From the NCBI GenBank assembly GCA_029248915.1, contig JAQWIK010000096.1, positions 1 through 58,728 of the forward strand: 58,728 bases of DNA, read 5' to 3'. The translations under genes and the position numbers were made by a program. Source of the stretch: Paracoccaceae bacterium (GTDB taxonomy: Bacteria; Pseudomonadota; Alphaproteobacteria; Rhodobacterales; Rhodobacteraceae). Positions 42,605 to 50,521 of this stretch are shown here, piece by piece; the stretch's first letter is position 1, and each line of letters opens with the position of its first letter. Below the pieces are notes generated by a model. That model saw only the letters and a program-made list of their open reading frames with translations. It ran no database searches and was not told where the DNA came from.

Positions 42605-43585
42605 TTAATTATTTGGGCTTAGTAAAATTTTTGGAGAGGCTATTTTACCCTCTCTAATTTCTTGAAAAGCTCTATTTCCATCTGATAATGGCCTTCTTTC
42701 TATCCAATCTAAAGAACCTAAACGACCATCAAAAATCGCTTGAGCGGTATTTCTAAAATCTTCTGCTGTATAGGTATAAGTTCCAATGAAGTTAATCTCT
42801 TGAAGAGTTATTCGCCTTACATCAATTCCACCAGTATCTTCACCTAAACCTATATGCGTAATCACTCCACCTGGAGATGCTTTAGCAGATGCTATCTCAC
42901 GAGTTTTTTTAAAACCTACCGCATCTACAACAATTGAAAAAAATTGATCAGCTTTTTCAACTGCAATTACGTTACATTTATCATTAAGATATTTTCTACG
43001 AATAGCATTTGGCTCAACTATTAATATGTTTTCAATTTCCATCGCTTTGAATGCTAAAGCAGATGCCAAGCCAATCGCACCTCCTCCTATAATCAATACG
43101 TTTCTATTCATACTCGGATGCAGAGCCTCGAGAGCCAATCTGGCAGCGTGCCAGCTGACAGCAAACGGTTCTGTTAAAGCCGCTTTGTCTAACGGAACAT
43201 GAGAGGGCACCATTACCAAATTTGTTTCGGGGACTGATACCATCTCGGCGAAAGTGCCTTCACGTGGGGCCATTGAAATAATTTGGCGGTTTGGACATAT
43301 ATTTTCACGCCCAGCCTTACATGCTTGGCAATTCTTGCAGGTTACGAGCGGATTAATCGTAACTCTTTCGCCATCACGATCACCACCCAAAATTTTACCA
43401 GATGCTTCATGACCTAATATCAAAGGAGCTGGCCTACGCTCATCATGTCCAAGGTAAGCATGCATATCGGAGCCACATATACCGGCACTATCAACTTTTA
43501 TTAACTGCTCCGAAGAATTTACAATAGGATCTACGACTTCACGAAAATCTAATTGTTCCTGTCCGATATATACAAGGGCTCTCAT
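42605..43585 (-). CDS. hpsP: Zinc-dependent alcohol dehydrogenase, probable DHPS 2-dehydrogenase (HpsP-like)
   Basis: A 326-residue medium-chain dehydrogenase. Catalytic zinc ligands are in ICGSDMHAYLGHDE and GHEASG; the structural zinc motif is CKNCQACKAGRENIC. The Rossmann fold reads LIIGGGAIGLASALAFKAM with IVEP as adenosine-ribose binder. In known DHPS operons one SDR and one zinc enzyme (HpsO, HpsP) interconvert the two DHPS enantiomers through dihydroxyacetone sulfonate. Gene order hpsN-SDR-ADH here agrees with that scheme. It overlaps the SDR stop by 4 bp. The O/P assignment is by position and family, so the two symbols could be exchanged. Confidence 0.72.
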   Translation of the reverse strand: MRALVYIGQEQLDFREVVDPIVNSSEQLIKVDSAGICGSDMHAYLGHDERRPAPLILGHEASGKILGGDRDGERVTINPLVTCKNCQACKAGRENICPNRQIISMAPREGTFAEMVSVPETNLVMVPSHVPLDKAALTEPFAVSWHAARLALEALHPSMNRNVLIIGGGAIGLASALAFKAMEIENILIVEPNAIRRKYLNDKCNVIAVEKADQFFSIVVDAVGFKKTREIASAKASPGGVITHIGLGEDTGGIDVRRITLQEINFIGTYTYTAEDFRNTAQAIFDGRLGSLDWIERRPLSDGNRAFQEIREGKIASPKILLSPNN

Positions 43586-44343
43586 TTTGCTGTGAACCCT
43601 CCATCGACCATCAGGACTTGACCGGTAACATACCTAGAAGCCTCAGAACAAAGAAAAAGAAGAGGTCCATCTAGATCTTCCATCTCCCCATTTCTGCCAA
43701 TACAAGTCTGCTCCGCATTCCTTTTAGATCGCTCTTCATCCGCAAAAACTGCTTGAGTTAATTCCGTTGGAAAAAACCCAGGACCAATAGCGTTTACACA
43801 TACACCATGTGACGACCAAGCCTCAGCCATTGCTCTCGTCAATTGCCCTATAGCAGCTTTCGACGCACCATATGCTAATCCACCCGGAAACGCCCTTGTG
43901 GTTTGCAAAGAAGCAAAGTTAACGATCCGACCCCAACCCTTTTTTTTCATTCCTGCAACGAAGCGTTGGGATAAGAAAAATGGTGTCGAAAGATTTAATG
44001 AGATTGTTTGGTCCCATCCCATTTCTGTTACTTTATCAGCCGTTTCTCGAGTATTGATACCAGCCGCATGCACCAAAATATCGGGAGATGCAAACTGATC
44101 ATTTATTTCTAAACTCAAGTCTTCTAATCGACTACGATCAGCAATATCAGCAGATATAAAAGAAAACTGTTCTCCTAACTCTGAAGCTAATTTTTCTAGC
44201 GCTTCAGCTCGTCGAGCGACACCTATAACCTTTGCCCCGGCTTCAGTGAGTGCCACAGCAGCACGACGGCCGAGCCCCGAACTTGCGCCTGTAACAAGCG
44301 CCACCTTTCCAGTTAAGTTAAACAAAGAAGCAGATCTATCCAT
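43582..44343 (-). CDS. hpsO: Short-chain dehydrogenase, probable DHPS 2-dehydrogenase (HpsO-like)
   Basis: A 253-residue classical SDR: TGASSGLGRRAAVALTEAG, the NAD region DIADRSRLEDL and HAAGINTRETA, catalytic serine in NFASLQTTRAFPGG, YGASKAAIGQL with Tyr-x-x-x-Lys, and the C-terminal CSEASRYVTGQVLMVDGGF. It overlaps hpsN by 8 bp upstream and the zinc dehydrogenase by 4 bp downstream. A role in enantiomer interconversion of DHPS is inferred from operon position. Related gluconate- and 3-oxoacyl-type reductases have the same motifs, so sequence alone does not give the substrate. Confidence 0.74.
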   Translation of the reverse strand: MDRSASLFNLTGKVALVTGASSGLGRRAAVALTEAGAKVIGVARRAEALEKLASELGEQFSFISADIADRSRLEDLSLEINDQFASPDILVHAAGINTRETADKVTEMGWDQTISLNLSTPFFLSQRFVAGMKKKGWGRIVNFASLQTTRAFPGGLAYGASKAAIGQLTRAMAEAWSSHGVCVNAIGPGFFPTELTQAVFADEERSKRNAEQTCIGRNGEMEDLDGPLLFLCSEASRYVTGQVLMVDGGFTAK

Positions 44344-45643
44344 TTGCAGTTAAATCGAACTCTTCGTCTGGAAAAAATTTAGCTAATCGAACATCTGCAG
44401 CCCTTGCATGACCCTCCATTCCTTCCAAACGAGAAATCCTCGCTGTGGCTTCTGCAATTTGTTTTGACCCTTCTCTTGTTGCTCTTTGATATGTGACTAT
44501 CTTCATATATTTATGAACACTTAATCCACCAGTGTAGTTAGCAGCTCGTGAAGTAGGTAAAACATGGTTGGTTCCAGCGGCTTTGTCACCATAAGAAACA
44601 GTTGTTTCCTCACCCAAAAATAATGAACCATAACAGGTCAGACGTTCAAGCCACCAATCAAGATCATCAGCCTGAACTGTAAGATGTTCAGGCGCATATT
44701 CATCGGAACAGGCAGCCATTTCTTCCCTATTTTCGCAAACAATTACTTCAGCATAATCCCGCCAAGCGGCAGTTGCATTCTCACGGTTAATTTCGGGAAG
44801 ATCATCTATTAACTTTGGGACCAAATTCATGACATTGCTTGCCAAATCTTTATTATCTGTCACCAACCAAACTGGTGAATTATAGCCATGCTCTGCCTGT
44901 GAAACCAAATCGGTGGCAACAATAAACGGATCCGCATTACAGTCTGCTAAAATCAAACTATCCGTAGGCCCTGCTATCATATCTATTCCTACTCGGCCAA
45001 ATAGGATCCGTTTTGCTTCCGCCACAAATTGATTGCCGGGGCCAACTAGAATATTGGCTTGTGGTAATCCAAATAAACCATATGTCATGGAGGCAACTCC
45101 CTGAACACCACCCATGGCCATTATTTTGTCAGCACCACAGACATGCGCGGCGTAAACAATGGCGGGAGCAACACCAACATTTGGCTTGGGAGGTGAACAT
45201 GCAGTTATAAACTTACATCCAGCCACTTTCGCAGTTGTCACAGTCATAATGGCGCTCGCAATATGACTGTAGCGACCACCAGGAACATAACACCCAGCTG
45301 CATCAACAGGGATTATTTTTTGACCTGTAACAAATCCAGGACGAATTTCAAATTCAGTGTTCTTTAATGTTTCTTTTTGTTTTTCCGCAAACCGTTTAAC
45401 ATTGTCGTGAGCAAAATCTATATCTCGTTTTAACTTGGCTGGAACTAACCCGCTTGCTGCGTTTATTTCTTCGTCTGTTAAAACAATATTTCCTTGGTAT
45501 TGATCAAATTTTGAAGCATACTCCGTGGCTTTTTCATCACCTCCCGCTTCTATATCTGTAAGAATATTTTTAACCGTTTCATGAACCTCTGAGGCATTTG
45601 TTTTTGGAGTAAGTTGTGCCTTCTTCAGGTATATTCTTGACAT
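44336..45643 (-). CDS. hpsN: Sulfopropanediol 3-dehydrogenase (histidinol-dehydrogenase homologue)
   Basis: A 435-residue HisD-family enzyme which in DHPS users oxidises (R)-DHPS to (R)-sulfolactate in two NAD-linked steps. Zinc ligands and catalytic residues of the fold are present: SQAEHGYNSPVWL (Gln and His), DEYAPEHLTVQ (Glu-His pair), GDKAAGTNHVLPTSRAANYTGGLSVHKY (Asp) and the final GMEGHARAADVRL (His). The substrate loops differ from biosynthetic HisD, and no his gene is adjacent. Context with suyAB and a TRAP transporter supports the DHPS role. The stop overlaps the SDR start; the DUF475 gene lies 15 bp upstream. Confidence 0.86.
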   Translation of the reverse strand: MSRIYLKKAQLTPKTNASEVHETVKNILTDIEAGGDEKATEYASKFDQYQGNIVLTDEEINAASGLVPAKLKRDIDFAHDNVKRFAEKQKETLKNTEFEIRPGFVTGQKIIPVDAAGCYVPGGRYSHIASAIMTVTTAKVAGCKFITACSPPKPNVGVAPAIVYAAHVCGADKIMAMGGVQGVASMTYGLFGLPQANILVGPGNQFVAEAKRILFGRVGIDMIAGPTDSLILADCNADPFIVATDLVSQAEHGYNSPVWLVTDNKDLASNVMNLVPKLIDDLPEINRENATAAWRDYAEVIVCENREEMAACSDEYAPEHLTVQADDLDWWLERLTCYGSLFLGEETTVSYGDKAAGTNHVLPTSRAANYTGGLSVHKYMKIVTYQRATREGSKQIAEATARISRLEGMEGHARAADVRLAKFFPDEEFDLTANG

Positions 45644-45658
45644 ATTTGTGTCTCCTAT

Positions 45659-46711
45659 TTAGAGCGACTGCTCTTTTTTATTATGGCTAATGGATGAATA
45701 CAGAGATAGCCCGATGATTATTGCTCCAATAGCTCCAGTGATAGTTTCTGGAACTTCAATGATAGATTGGGCAAACATGATTATAGAAAGAGCAAAAATT
45801 GAGTAAAAAGCACCATGCTCCAGGTACCGAAATTGTTGTAGCGTTCCTTTTTCAACCAACATTATGGTCATAGCACGAACATACATCGCACCAATTCCAA
45901 GGCCTATGGCTATTAAAATAATGTTGGTTGTTAATGCAAAAGCTCCGATTACACCATCAAATGAGAAGCTGGCATCAAGTACTTCCAAGTATAAAAATGC
46001 TCCTAGGCCACCTCTAGCACCCATGTTGGATGCACTATTTGAATAGTTATCTAGGAAACTTCCTAGTCCGTCCACAAGAGTGAAGATCAATAAACCAGAA
46101 ACGGCTGAAAGAAGAAATGAAGCCTGCTGATTTTCATGAACTACCTGGGACATGATTGAAATAATTATTAAGACAATTGCAATGTCAAAGCCTCGTATTG
46201 AACCCCAAGTTCGCAAATTTTTTTCTAAACCGACGATCCAATCAACTGATTTATCCTTATCTATAAAAAACTTGAGTGAAACCATTATCAAAAAGGTTCC
46301 TCCGAAAGCAGCAATTGAACTGTGTGATTGATGAATAATGTGAGAATACTCGTCGGGATCTGAAAGAGCTAAGTGGACCGCAGCAAAAGGATTTATCCAA
46401 GCGAAAGTCGCAACAATTGCTACTGGAAAAACTATACGCATCCCAAAAACCGCGATTAGTATTCCCCAAGTCAAAAACCTCTGGCGCCAAACAGGTGTCA
46501 TCTCAACTAACTTGTTGGCATTCACTATTGCATTATCAAAAGACAAGGCAATCTCGAGTGCAGCCAAAACTGTTCCTACTAACAGAAATGAAAAAACTGC
46601 ACTGAGTGTTTTTTCGGTTTCCCAACCTAACCAACCTGATAACGCTAACCCAATAAAAGTAACTATTAAAGGCCATTTTAGATAGGAAACTACGGATCTT
46701 TTCTGAGACAT
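45659..46711 (-). CDS. DUF475 (TerC/YkoY-like) integral membrane protein
   Basis: From the ATG at 46711 (MSQKRSVVSY) the product is 350 residues; a longer frame from 46753 overlaps the TRAP permease. It has about nine to ten hydrophobic segments. Two half-repeats each carry a membrane-embedded acidic motif: ALEIALSFDNAIVNANKL near the N-terminus and LEVLDASFSFDGVIGAF near residue 250. These are the TerC/DUF475 hallmarks, and TerC relatives export Mn2+ or respond to metal/oxidative stress. Here it sits inside the hps-suy operon, 4 bp after the TRAP permease and 15 bp before hpsN. DHPS/sulfolactate operons often carry an unrelated exporter for sulfite; a sulfite-export or metal-supply role is my inference. 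Confidence 0.85.
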   Translation of the reverse strand: MSQKRSVVSYLKWPLIVTFIGLALSGWLGWETEKTLSAVFSFLLVGTVLAALEIALSFDNAIVNANKLVEMTPVWRQRFLTWGILIAVFGMRIVFPVAIVATFAWINPFAAVHLALSDPDEYSHIIHQSHSSIAAFGGTFLIMVSLKFFIDKDKSVDWIVGLEKNLRTWGSIRGFDIAIVLIIISIMSQVVHENQQASFLLSAVSGLLIFTLVDGLGSFLDNYSNSASNMGARGGLGAFLYLEVLDASFSFDGVIGAFALTTNIILIAIGLGIGAMYVRAMTIMLVEKGTLQQFRYLEHGAFYSIFALSIIMFAQSIIEVPETITGAIGAIIIGLSLYSSISHNKKEQSL

Positions 46712-46715
46712 AAAT

Positions 46716-49178
46716 CTATTGCCCAAAGACTTGGTTTGGCAACCAGAGTACAATTTGTGGGAAGATGAAAATTAGTATCAAACCGATGAGTTGAATTAGC
46801 ATAAACTGCATCATTCCGAAATAAATATCTTTCAGATCCCAGTTTGGCACTACGCCTTTTAAAAAGTATGCAGACAAGGCAACTGGTGGCGATAACCAAG
46901 CCGTTTGAAGGTTTACAGCTACCAAAATTCCAAACCAAACCATAAGATCATATGGGTTCAAACCATGTATATCTAAGGAAGCTACAGTAGGCAAAAGTAT
47001 TGGAACTACAATCAGCACTATCGGTACCCATTCTAAAGGCCAACCAAGTAAAAAGATCAATGCCATTACCATGATTAAAATCAAGTAAGGAGATAATTCT
47101 AATTGAAGCATCATCTCCGTCATCATTTTAGGTGTACCCAGAGATGAAAACTCTGCACCGAAGAAATTTGATGCTGCCACGAGAAACATAATTAAAACTG
47201 TTATCTCTAATGATTTAACTAGATTATCAAAAAACCCTGGAATTGTGAATTTTCCATATCCAATCGATAGGAGGATTGCACCGAAGGCACCCATCGCTGC
47301 GGCCTCAGCCGGTGTGGCAAACCCTAAAAGAATTGAACCCAAGGCGAACGATATTAAAATTGTGGGAGGCATTAGGCCCGCAAAAAATTCATCCCATATG
47401 GCTGAAAACTCAAATCTTTCGGCAGCATCCTTACGATATATAGCCAAACTTAAAGTACCGAGAAAAACAGCAAATAAAAACAGAACCAGAGCAACCCAAG
47501 GAATACCATCGTTCCATGAAGTTAAAACATAATAAAAATGAAATAAGATCGCTAATGGAAGTGACAAACGCAGAATATTCAAATTTCGGTAAGCTCGGAA
47601 GGCAAGAAGTACTGTTCCAAGTAAAACGATTAAACCACTAAAAGGTATAACGCTAGCAAAGGCTCCGCTGATACCCAATCCGAACACACGACAAATTGTG
47701 AGAACACCCAAAGAAATTAACGCAATTTCGGCCCCATAGTGGTCAGATGTTTTTGGTTGATCTTCTTCTGATAATATTGGGCCCAACTCAGGGTTAAGCC
47801 AGCAACGTCCAAGAGTATAAAATAGATACAGCGAGGCTAACAGCGCGCCAGGAATAAATGCGCCGCGAAACAAATCTAGTGTTGAAACTTCAAGTACTGG
47901 ACCCATGACAATTAACATAATTGATGGAGGTATAAGGATGCCTAAAGTACCACCAGCCGTTATAGTACCGGCCGCCATTCGAACATTGTAACCAGATCGG
48001 GTCATAGTCGCACCCGCCATAATTCCCAAAAGTGTTACAGATGCGCCAACAATACCCGTTGCTGCGGCAAAGATAGTGGAAACAATCAAAACGGCAATAT
48101 AAAGGGAGCCCCTAACGCGCGCCATAATCATTTGAATTGACGCAAATAGACGCTCCATTAGACCTGCCGCCTCCATTACAATACCCATGAGTATAAATAA
48201 TGGAACTGCCATTAATTGATCATTCAGCATTGTGGAATTTGTATTCAAGGTCATAAGTAAGGTTGTTAATTTGAAGTTAGACCCCCAAATTCCAAAAACA
48301 AACGCAAGAAATATAAGTGTGAATGAAATTGGAAATCCAATAAAAATTACAAAAATCATTGCCGCCAACATGATCATACCAATGGTTGGCTTAGATAACC
48401 CTGGCCTTGTTGACATAACGTCAGTAAACCATTCTCCGCCAGGAGTTAAGTCTGGAAAAAAGACAGCCATAATCAACCAAAAAAGAGCTAATAAATAAAA
48501 TGGTAAAATCCTTAAAAATTGTTTTTCTCGTTCTTTACCCATTTTATAGAATGCTCTAAACAACTCTGGAAAACCCTGCAGCACCAGAAGTAAACCACCG
48601 ACTGGCATAGCTAAGCGTGCAGGCCAAAGTACCGGCTGCCACACACTATCAAAAGCCGTTTCTCCAGTCAGGTAAGCTACCTGCCAGTATTGGGCTGCAA
48701 TGATTGTAAAAAAGGTCATCGAAGGAATAAAAAATGCCATGTAAAGAATAGCATCTACTGTTGCTTGAGTTTTATCACTCCAATTTCGATAAAGAAAATC
48801 AGCTCTAATATGAACGCCACGCATCAAACCATATCCCGCAGCACCCATAAATAGAGCACCAGCTATCATTCGACTAATATCATAAGCAAAAAGTGTGGGC
48901 CCAAGACCTAAGGCGCGGGCTGTATCATCCCAGCCATAGCTAGACATAATAGCAAAGGAATTCCTAGAAATAACCTCAAATACAACTACAGCTATTAAGG
49001 GAACCATGAGCAGACAAAGCGCCTTGCCAGCAAAATCATTCAATCGGTCAATAGAACCAGTAATTGGTCGCTGCCATGACGTCATATCAGCCGGTGTTTC
49101 ACCAGGCCTTTCTGTTCGCCGTTCGGCGATCAATTCGTCCGCGATTTCCAAATCATCGGGCACCTGTTCTTCCGCCAC
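46716..49178 (-). CDS. hpsLM: TRAP transporter fused permease (DctQM type)
   Basis: About 820 residues. Residues ~45-225 are a DctQ-like four-helix unit (DRLNDFAGKALCLLMVPLIAVVVFEVISRNSF and GYGLMRGVHIRADFLYRNWS). From ~260 onward is a DctM permease (MTRSGYNVRMAAGTITAGGTLGILIPPSIMLIV, and near the end ATPAEAAAMGAFGAI). An extra hydrophobic insertion of about 100 residues lies near the middle of DctM, as in large TRAP M proteins. The start is uncertain: TTG at 49184 or GTG at 49178, the latter being better spaced from GGGGGAG. It forms the membrane part for the binding protein encoded upstream; a terminator-like hairpin separates the two genes. Sulfonate uptake is inferred from context. Confidence 0.85.
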   Translation of the reverse strand: MAEEQVPDDLEIADELIAERRTERPGETPADMTSWQRPITGSIDRLNDFAGKALCLLMVPLIAVVVFEVISRNSFAIMSSYGWDDTARALGLGPTLFAYDISRMIAGALFMGAAGYGLMRGVHIRADFLYRNWSDKTQATVDAILYMAFFIPSMTFFTIIAAQYWQVAYLTGETAFDSVWQPVLWPARLAMPVGGLLLVLQGFPELFRAFYKMGKEREKQFLRILPFYLLALFWLIMAVFFPDLTPGGEWFTDVMSTRPGLSKPTIGMIMLAAMIFVIFIGFPISFTLIFLAFVFGIWGSNFKLTTLLMTLNTNSTMLNDQLMAVPLFILMGIVMEAAGLMERLFASIQMIMARVRGSLYIAVLIVSTIFAAATGIVGASVTLLGIMAGATMTRSGYNVRMAAGTITAGGTLGILIPPSIMLIVMGPVLEVSTLDLFRGAFIPGALLASLYLFYTLGRCWLNPELGPILSEEDQPKTSDHYGAEIALISLGVLTICRVFGLGISGAFASVIPFSGLIVLLGTVLLAFRAYRNLNILRLSLPLAILFHFYYVLTSWNDGIPWVALVLFLFAVFLGTLSLAIYRKDAAERFEFSAIWDEFFAGLMPPTILISFALGSILLGFATPAEAAAMGAFGAILLSIGYGKFTIPGFFDNLVKSLEITVLIMFLVAASNFFGAEFSSLGTPKMMTEMMLQLELSPYLILIMVMALIFLLGWPLEWVPIVLIVVPILLPTVASLDIHGLNPYDLMVWFGILVAVNLQTAWLSPPVALSAYFLKGVVPNWDLKDIYFGMMQFMLIQLIGLILIFIFPQIVLWLPNQVFGQ

Positions 49179-49270
49179 AACCAAATCTCCCCCATAACAT
49201 TCTCCCTTTTTGATTTAGGAGATTTTCTTAATAACAAAAAAGCTTCCAGCTCTTTTCTAATTAAGAAAAA

Positions 49271-49294
49271 TTGTGGAGCCAATAGGCTCCACAA
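49271..49294 (-). terminator. Intercistronic terminator-like hairpin after the TRAP binding-protein gene
   Basis: TTGTGGAGCC (49271-49280), a 4-base loop and GGCTCCACAA (49285-49294) give a perfect 10-bp stem. Read on the minus strand it follows the dctP stop by 12 bases and is followed by TTTTTCTTAA, a U-tract. It would end most transcripts after the binding protein and let some continue into the permease, or protect the dctP message from 3' decay. Confidence 0.72.
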
Positions 49295-49306
49295 TAGATC
49301 AAAATA

Positions 49307-50401
49307 CTACTTCAAAGTTGCCGCGTGAGCTCTTCCCAAACCAGCGTTTGATGTTTGAGCACCAGCCCAGAAAGGAATAGCTACATCAGCAAAATCTTTT
49401 TGTGATTGCCAAACTTCAGCAAAAAACTCATTTTCTGCTGCAGCTTCTTCAAGAAGCTTCTTCGCTGCTGCCATATATTCTGTAAAATAGTCAGCAGGCG
49501 TATCCTCTAGAATAACACCATCATTCTCTACAAGTTCTTTAAGAGCCTTACCATTAGCTAAAATTCTGTAAGATAGAGATTTTGAAAGTGAAGCATTTGC
49601 TGCAACTTCCAATGCTTTCTTTTCGGTAGCAGATAAACTGTCATATACATCACCGTTAACATATAAATCTGCATTAACAGTTACCTGGTGAAGACCCTGC
49701 AAATAGTAGTGCTTCAGTACTTTTTGGAAGCCAAATACTTGGTCAGGTCTTGGACAGCACCATTCAGCAGCATCAATTGCACCTTTTTCAAGAGCAGGCA
49801 ATATATCACCGCCACCCATGGCAACAGCCGCAACGCCAATTTCATTATATGCAGCGCCAACCATACCTGGAGGTGCACGGAAACGTAGCTTACGGAAATC
49901 ATCCATAGACTCTATTTTGTTTGGAAACCAGCCTAATGCTTCTGGACCAACTGGCTGCAACATAAAACCTTTTACGTTAACTCCCATCTCGTCCCAAAGC
50001 CGGTCATAAAGTTCTTTACCACCGCCATATTGAAACCACGATAAGAATGCGATGTTGTCAATGCCAACACCCGCACCTGCAATTGGTGCTCCAAAAAGGT
50101 TAGCTGCAGGGTGCTTACCGCCCCAATAGTGTGTCCAAGCAAAACCAGCCTCAACAAGACCAGCATCAACTGCGTCAAGAATATCACGCGGTCCAACAAC
50201 AGCACCTGCAGGCAAGATTTCGATTTTCAACGAACCACCTGTTAGCTCAGCGACGTCCTTTGCAAAGTCTTCTACCATGCGAACTTCGTCGCCTGAAACA
50301 GGAAGCACAGACTGCAGACGAATGACGGTTTCTGACATTGCTGCAGAAGCCAAGAGAGCAAGGGATGTAGCCCCTGCGGTTAAAAATTTAAAATTGAACA
50401 T
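49307..50401 (-). CDS. hpsK: TRAP transporter solute-binding protein (DctP family)
   Basis: Periplasmic binding protein of 364 residues when started at the ATG at 50401, which follows GGGAGGAG. The signal peptide reads FLTAGATSLALLASAAMS. Mature features: TVIRLQSVLPVSG, AGAVVGPRDILDAVDAGLVEAGFAWTHYW, the ligand-arginine region KLRFRAPPGMVGAAYNEIGVAAVAMGGGDILPALEKGAIDAAEW, and HQVTVNADLYVN. It groups with TakP-like (2-oxoacid) binders, but the usual EW-x-GP loop after AAEW is replaced by CCPRPDQ. Probable role: capture of DHPS or sulfolactate. First gene of the operon. A 7-bp inverted repeat lies in its 5' region. Confidence 0.86.
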   Translation of the reverse strand: MFNFKFLTAGATSLALLASAAMSETVIRLQSVLPVSGDEVRMVEDFAKDVAELTGGSLKIEILPAGAVVGPRDILDAVDAGLVEAGFAWTHYWGGKHPAANLFGAPIAGAGVGIDNIAFLSWFQYGGGKELYDRLWDEMGVNVKGFMLQPVGPEALGWFPNKIESMDDFRKLRFRAPPGMVGAAYNEIGVAAVAMGGGDILPALEKGAIDAAEWCCPRPDQVFGFQKVLKHYYLQGLHQVTVNADLYVNGDVYDSLSATEKKALEVAANASLSKSLSYRILANGKALKELVENDGVILEDTPADYFTEYMAAAKKLLEEAAAENEFFAEVWQSQKDFADVAIPFWAGAQTSNAGLGRAHAATLK

Positions 50402-50445
50402 GAATCTCCTCCCATAGTTCATTGTCTCCTTGTTTAAAAAATAAT

Positions 50446-50471
50446 AGCTAAGTCGGAGACTTTTCTTAGCT
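50446..50471. promoter_or_regulatory. Inverted repeat upstream of the sulfonate operon
   Basis: AGCTAAG (50446-50452) and CTTAGCT (50465-50471) form a perfect 7-bp inverted repeat with a 12-base spacer, in the 120 bp between the GMC gene and the binding-protein gene. The geometry suits a dimeric repressor or activator, such as the nearby IclR protein. A second small dyad, GATGC-TTTTT-GCATC (50482-50496), could be a weak terminator for the GMC gene. Function inferred. Confidence 0.4.
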
Positions 50472-50521
50472 CATATTTAAAGATGCTTTTTGCATCCCTA
50501 TTCTAATTTAGACATCGGCTG

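Noticed and set aside
44336-45643. Reading the HisD homologue as biosynthetic histidinol dehydrogenase
   Set aside because: No his genes adjoin it, whereas suyAB, SDR, zinc dehydrogenase and TRAP genes do; the known HpsN context explains it better.
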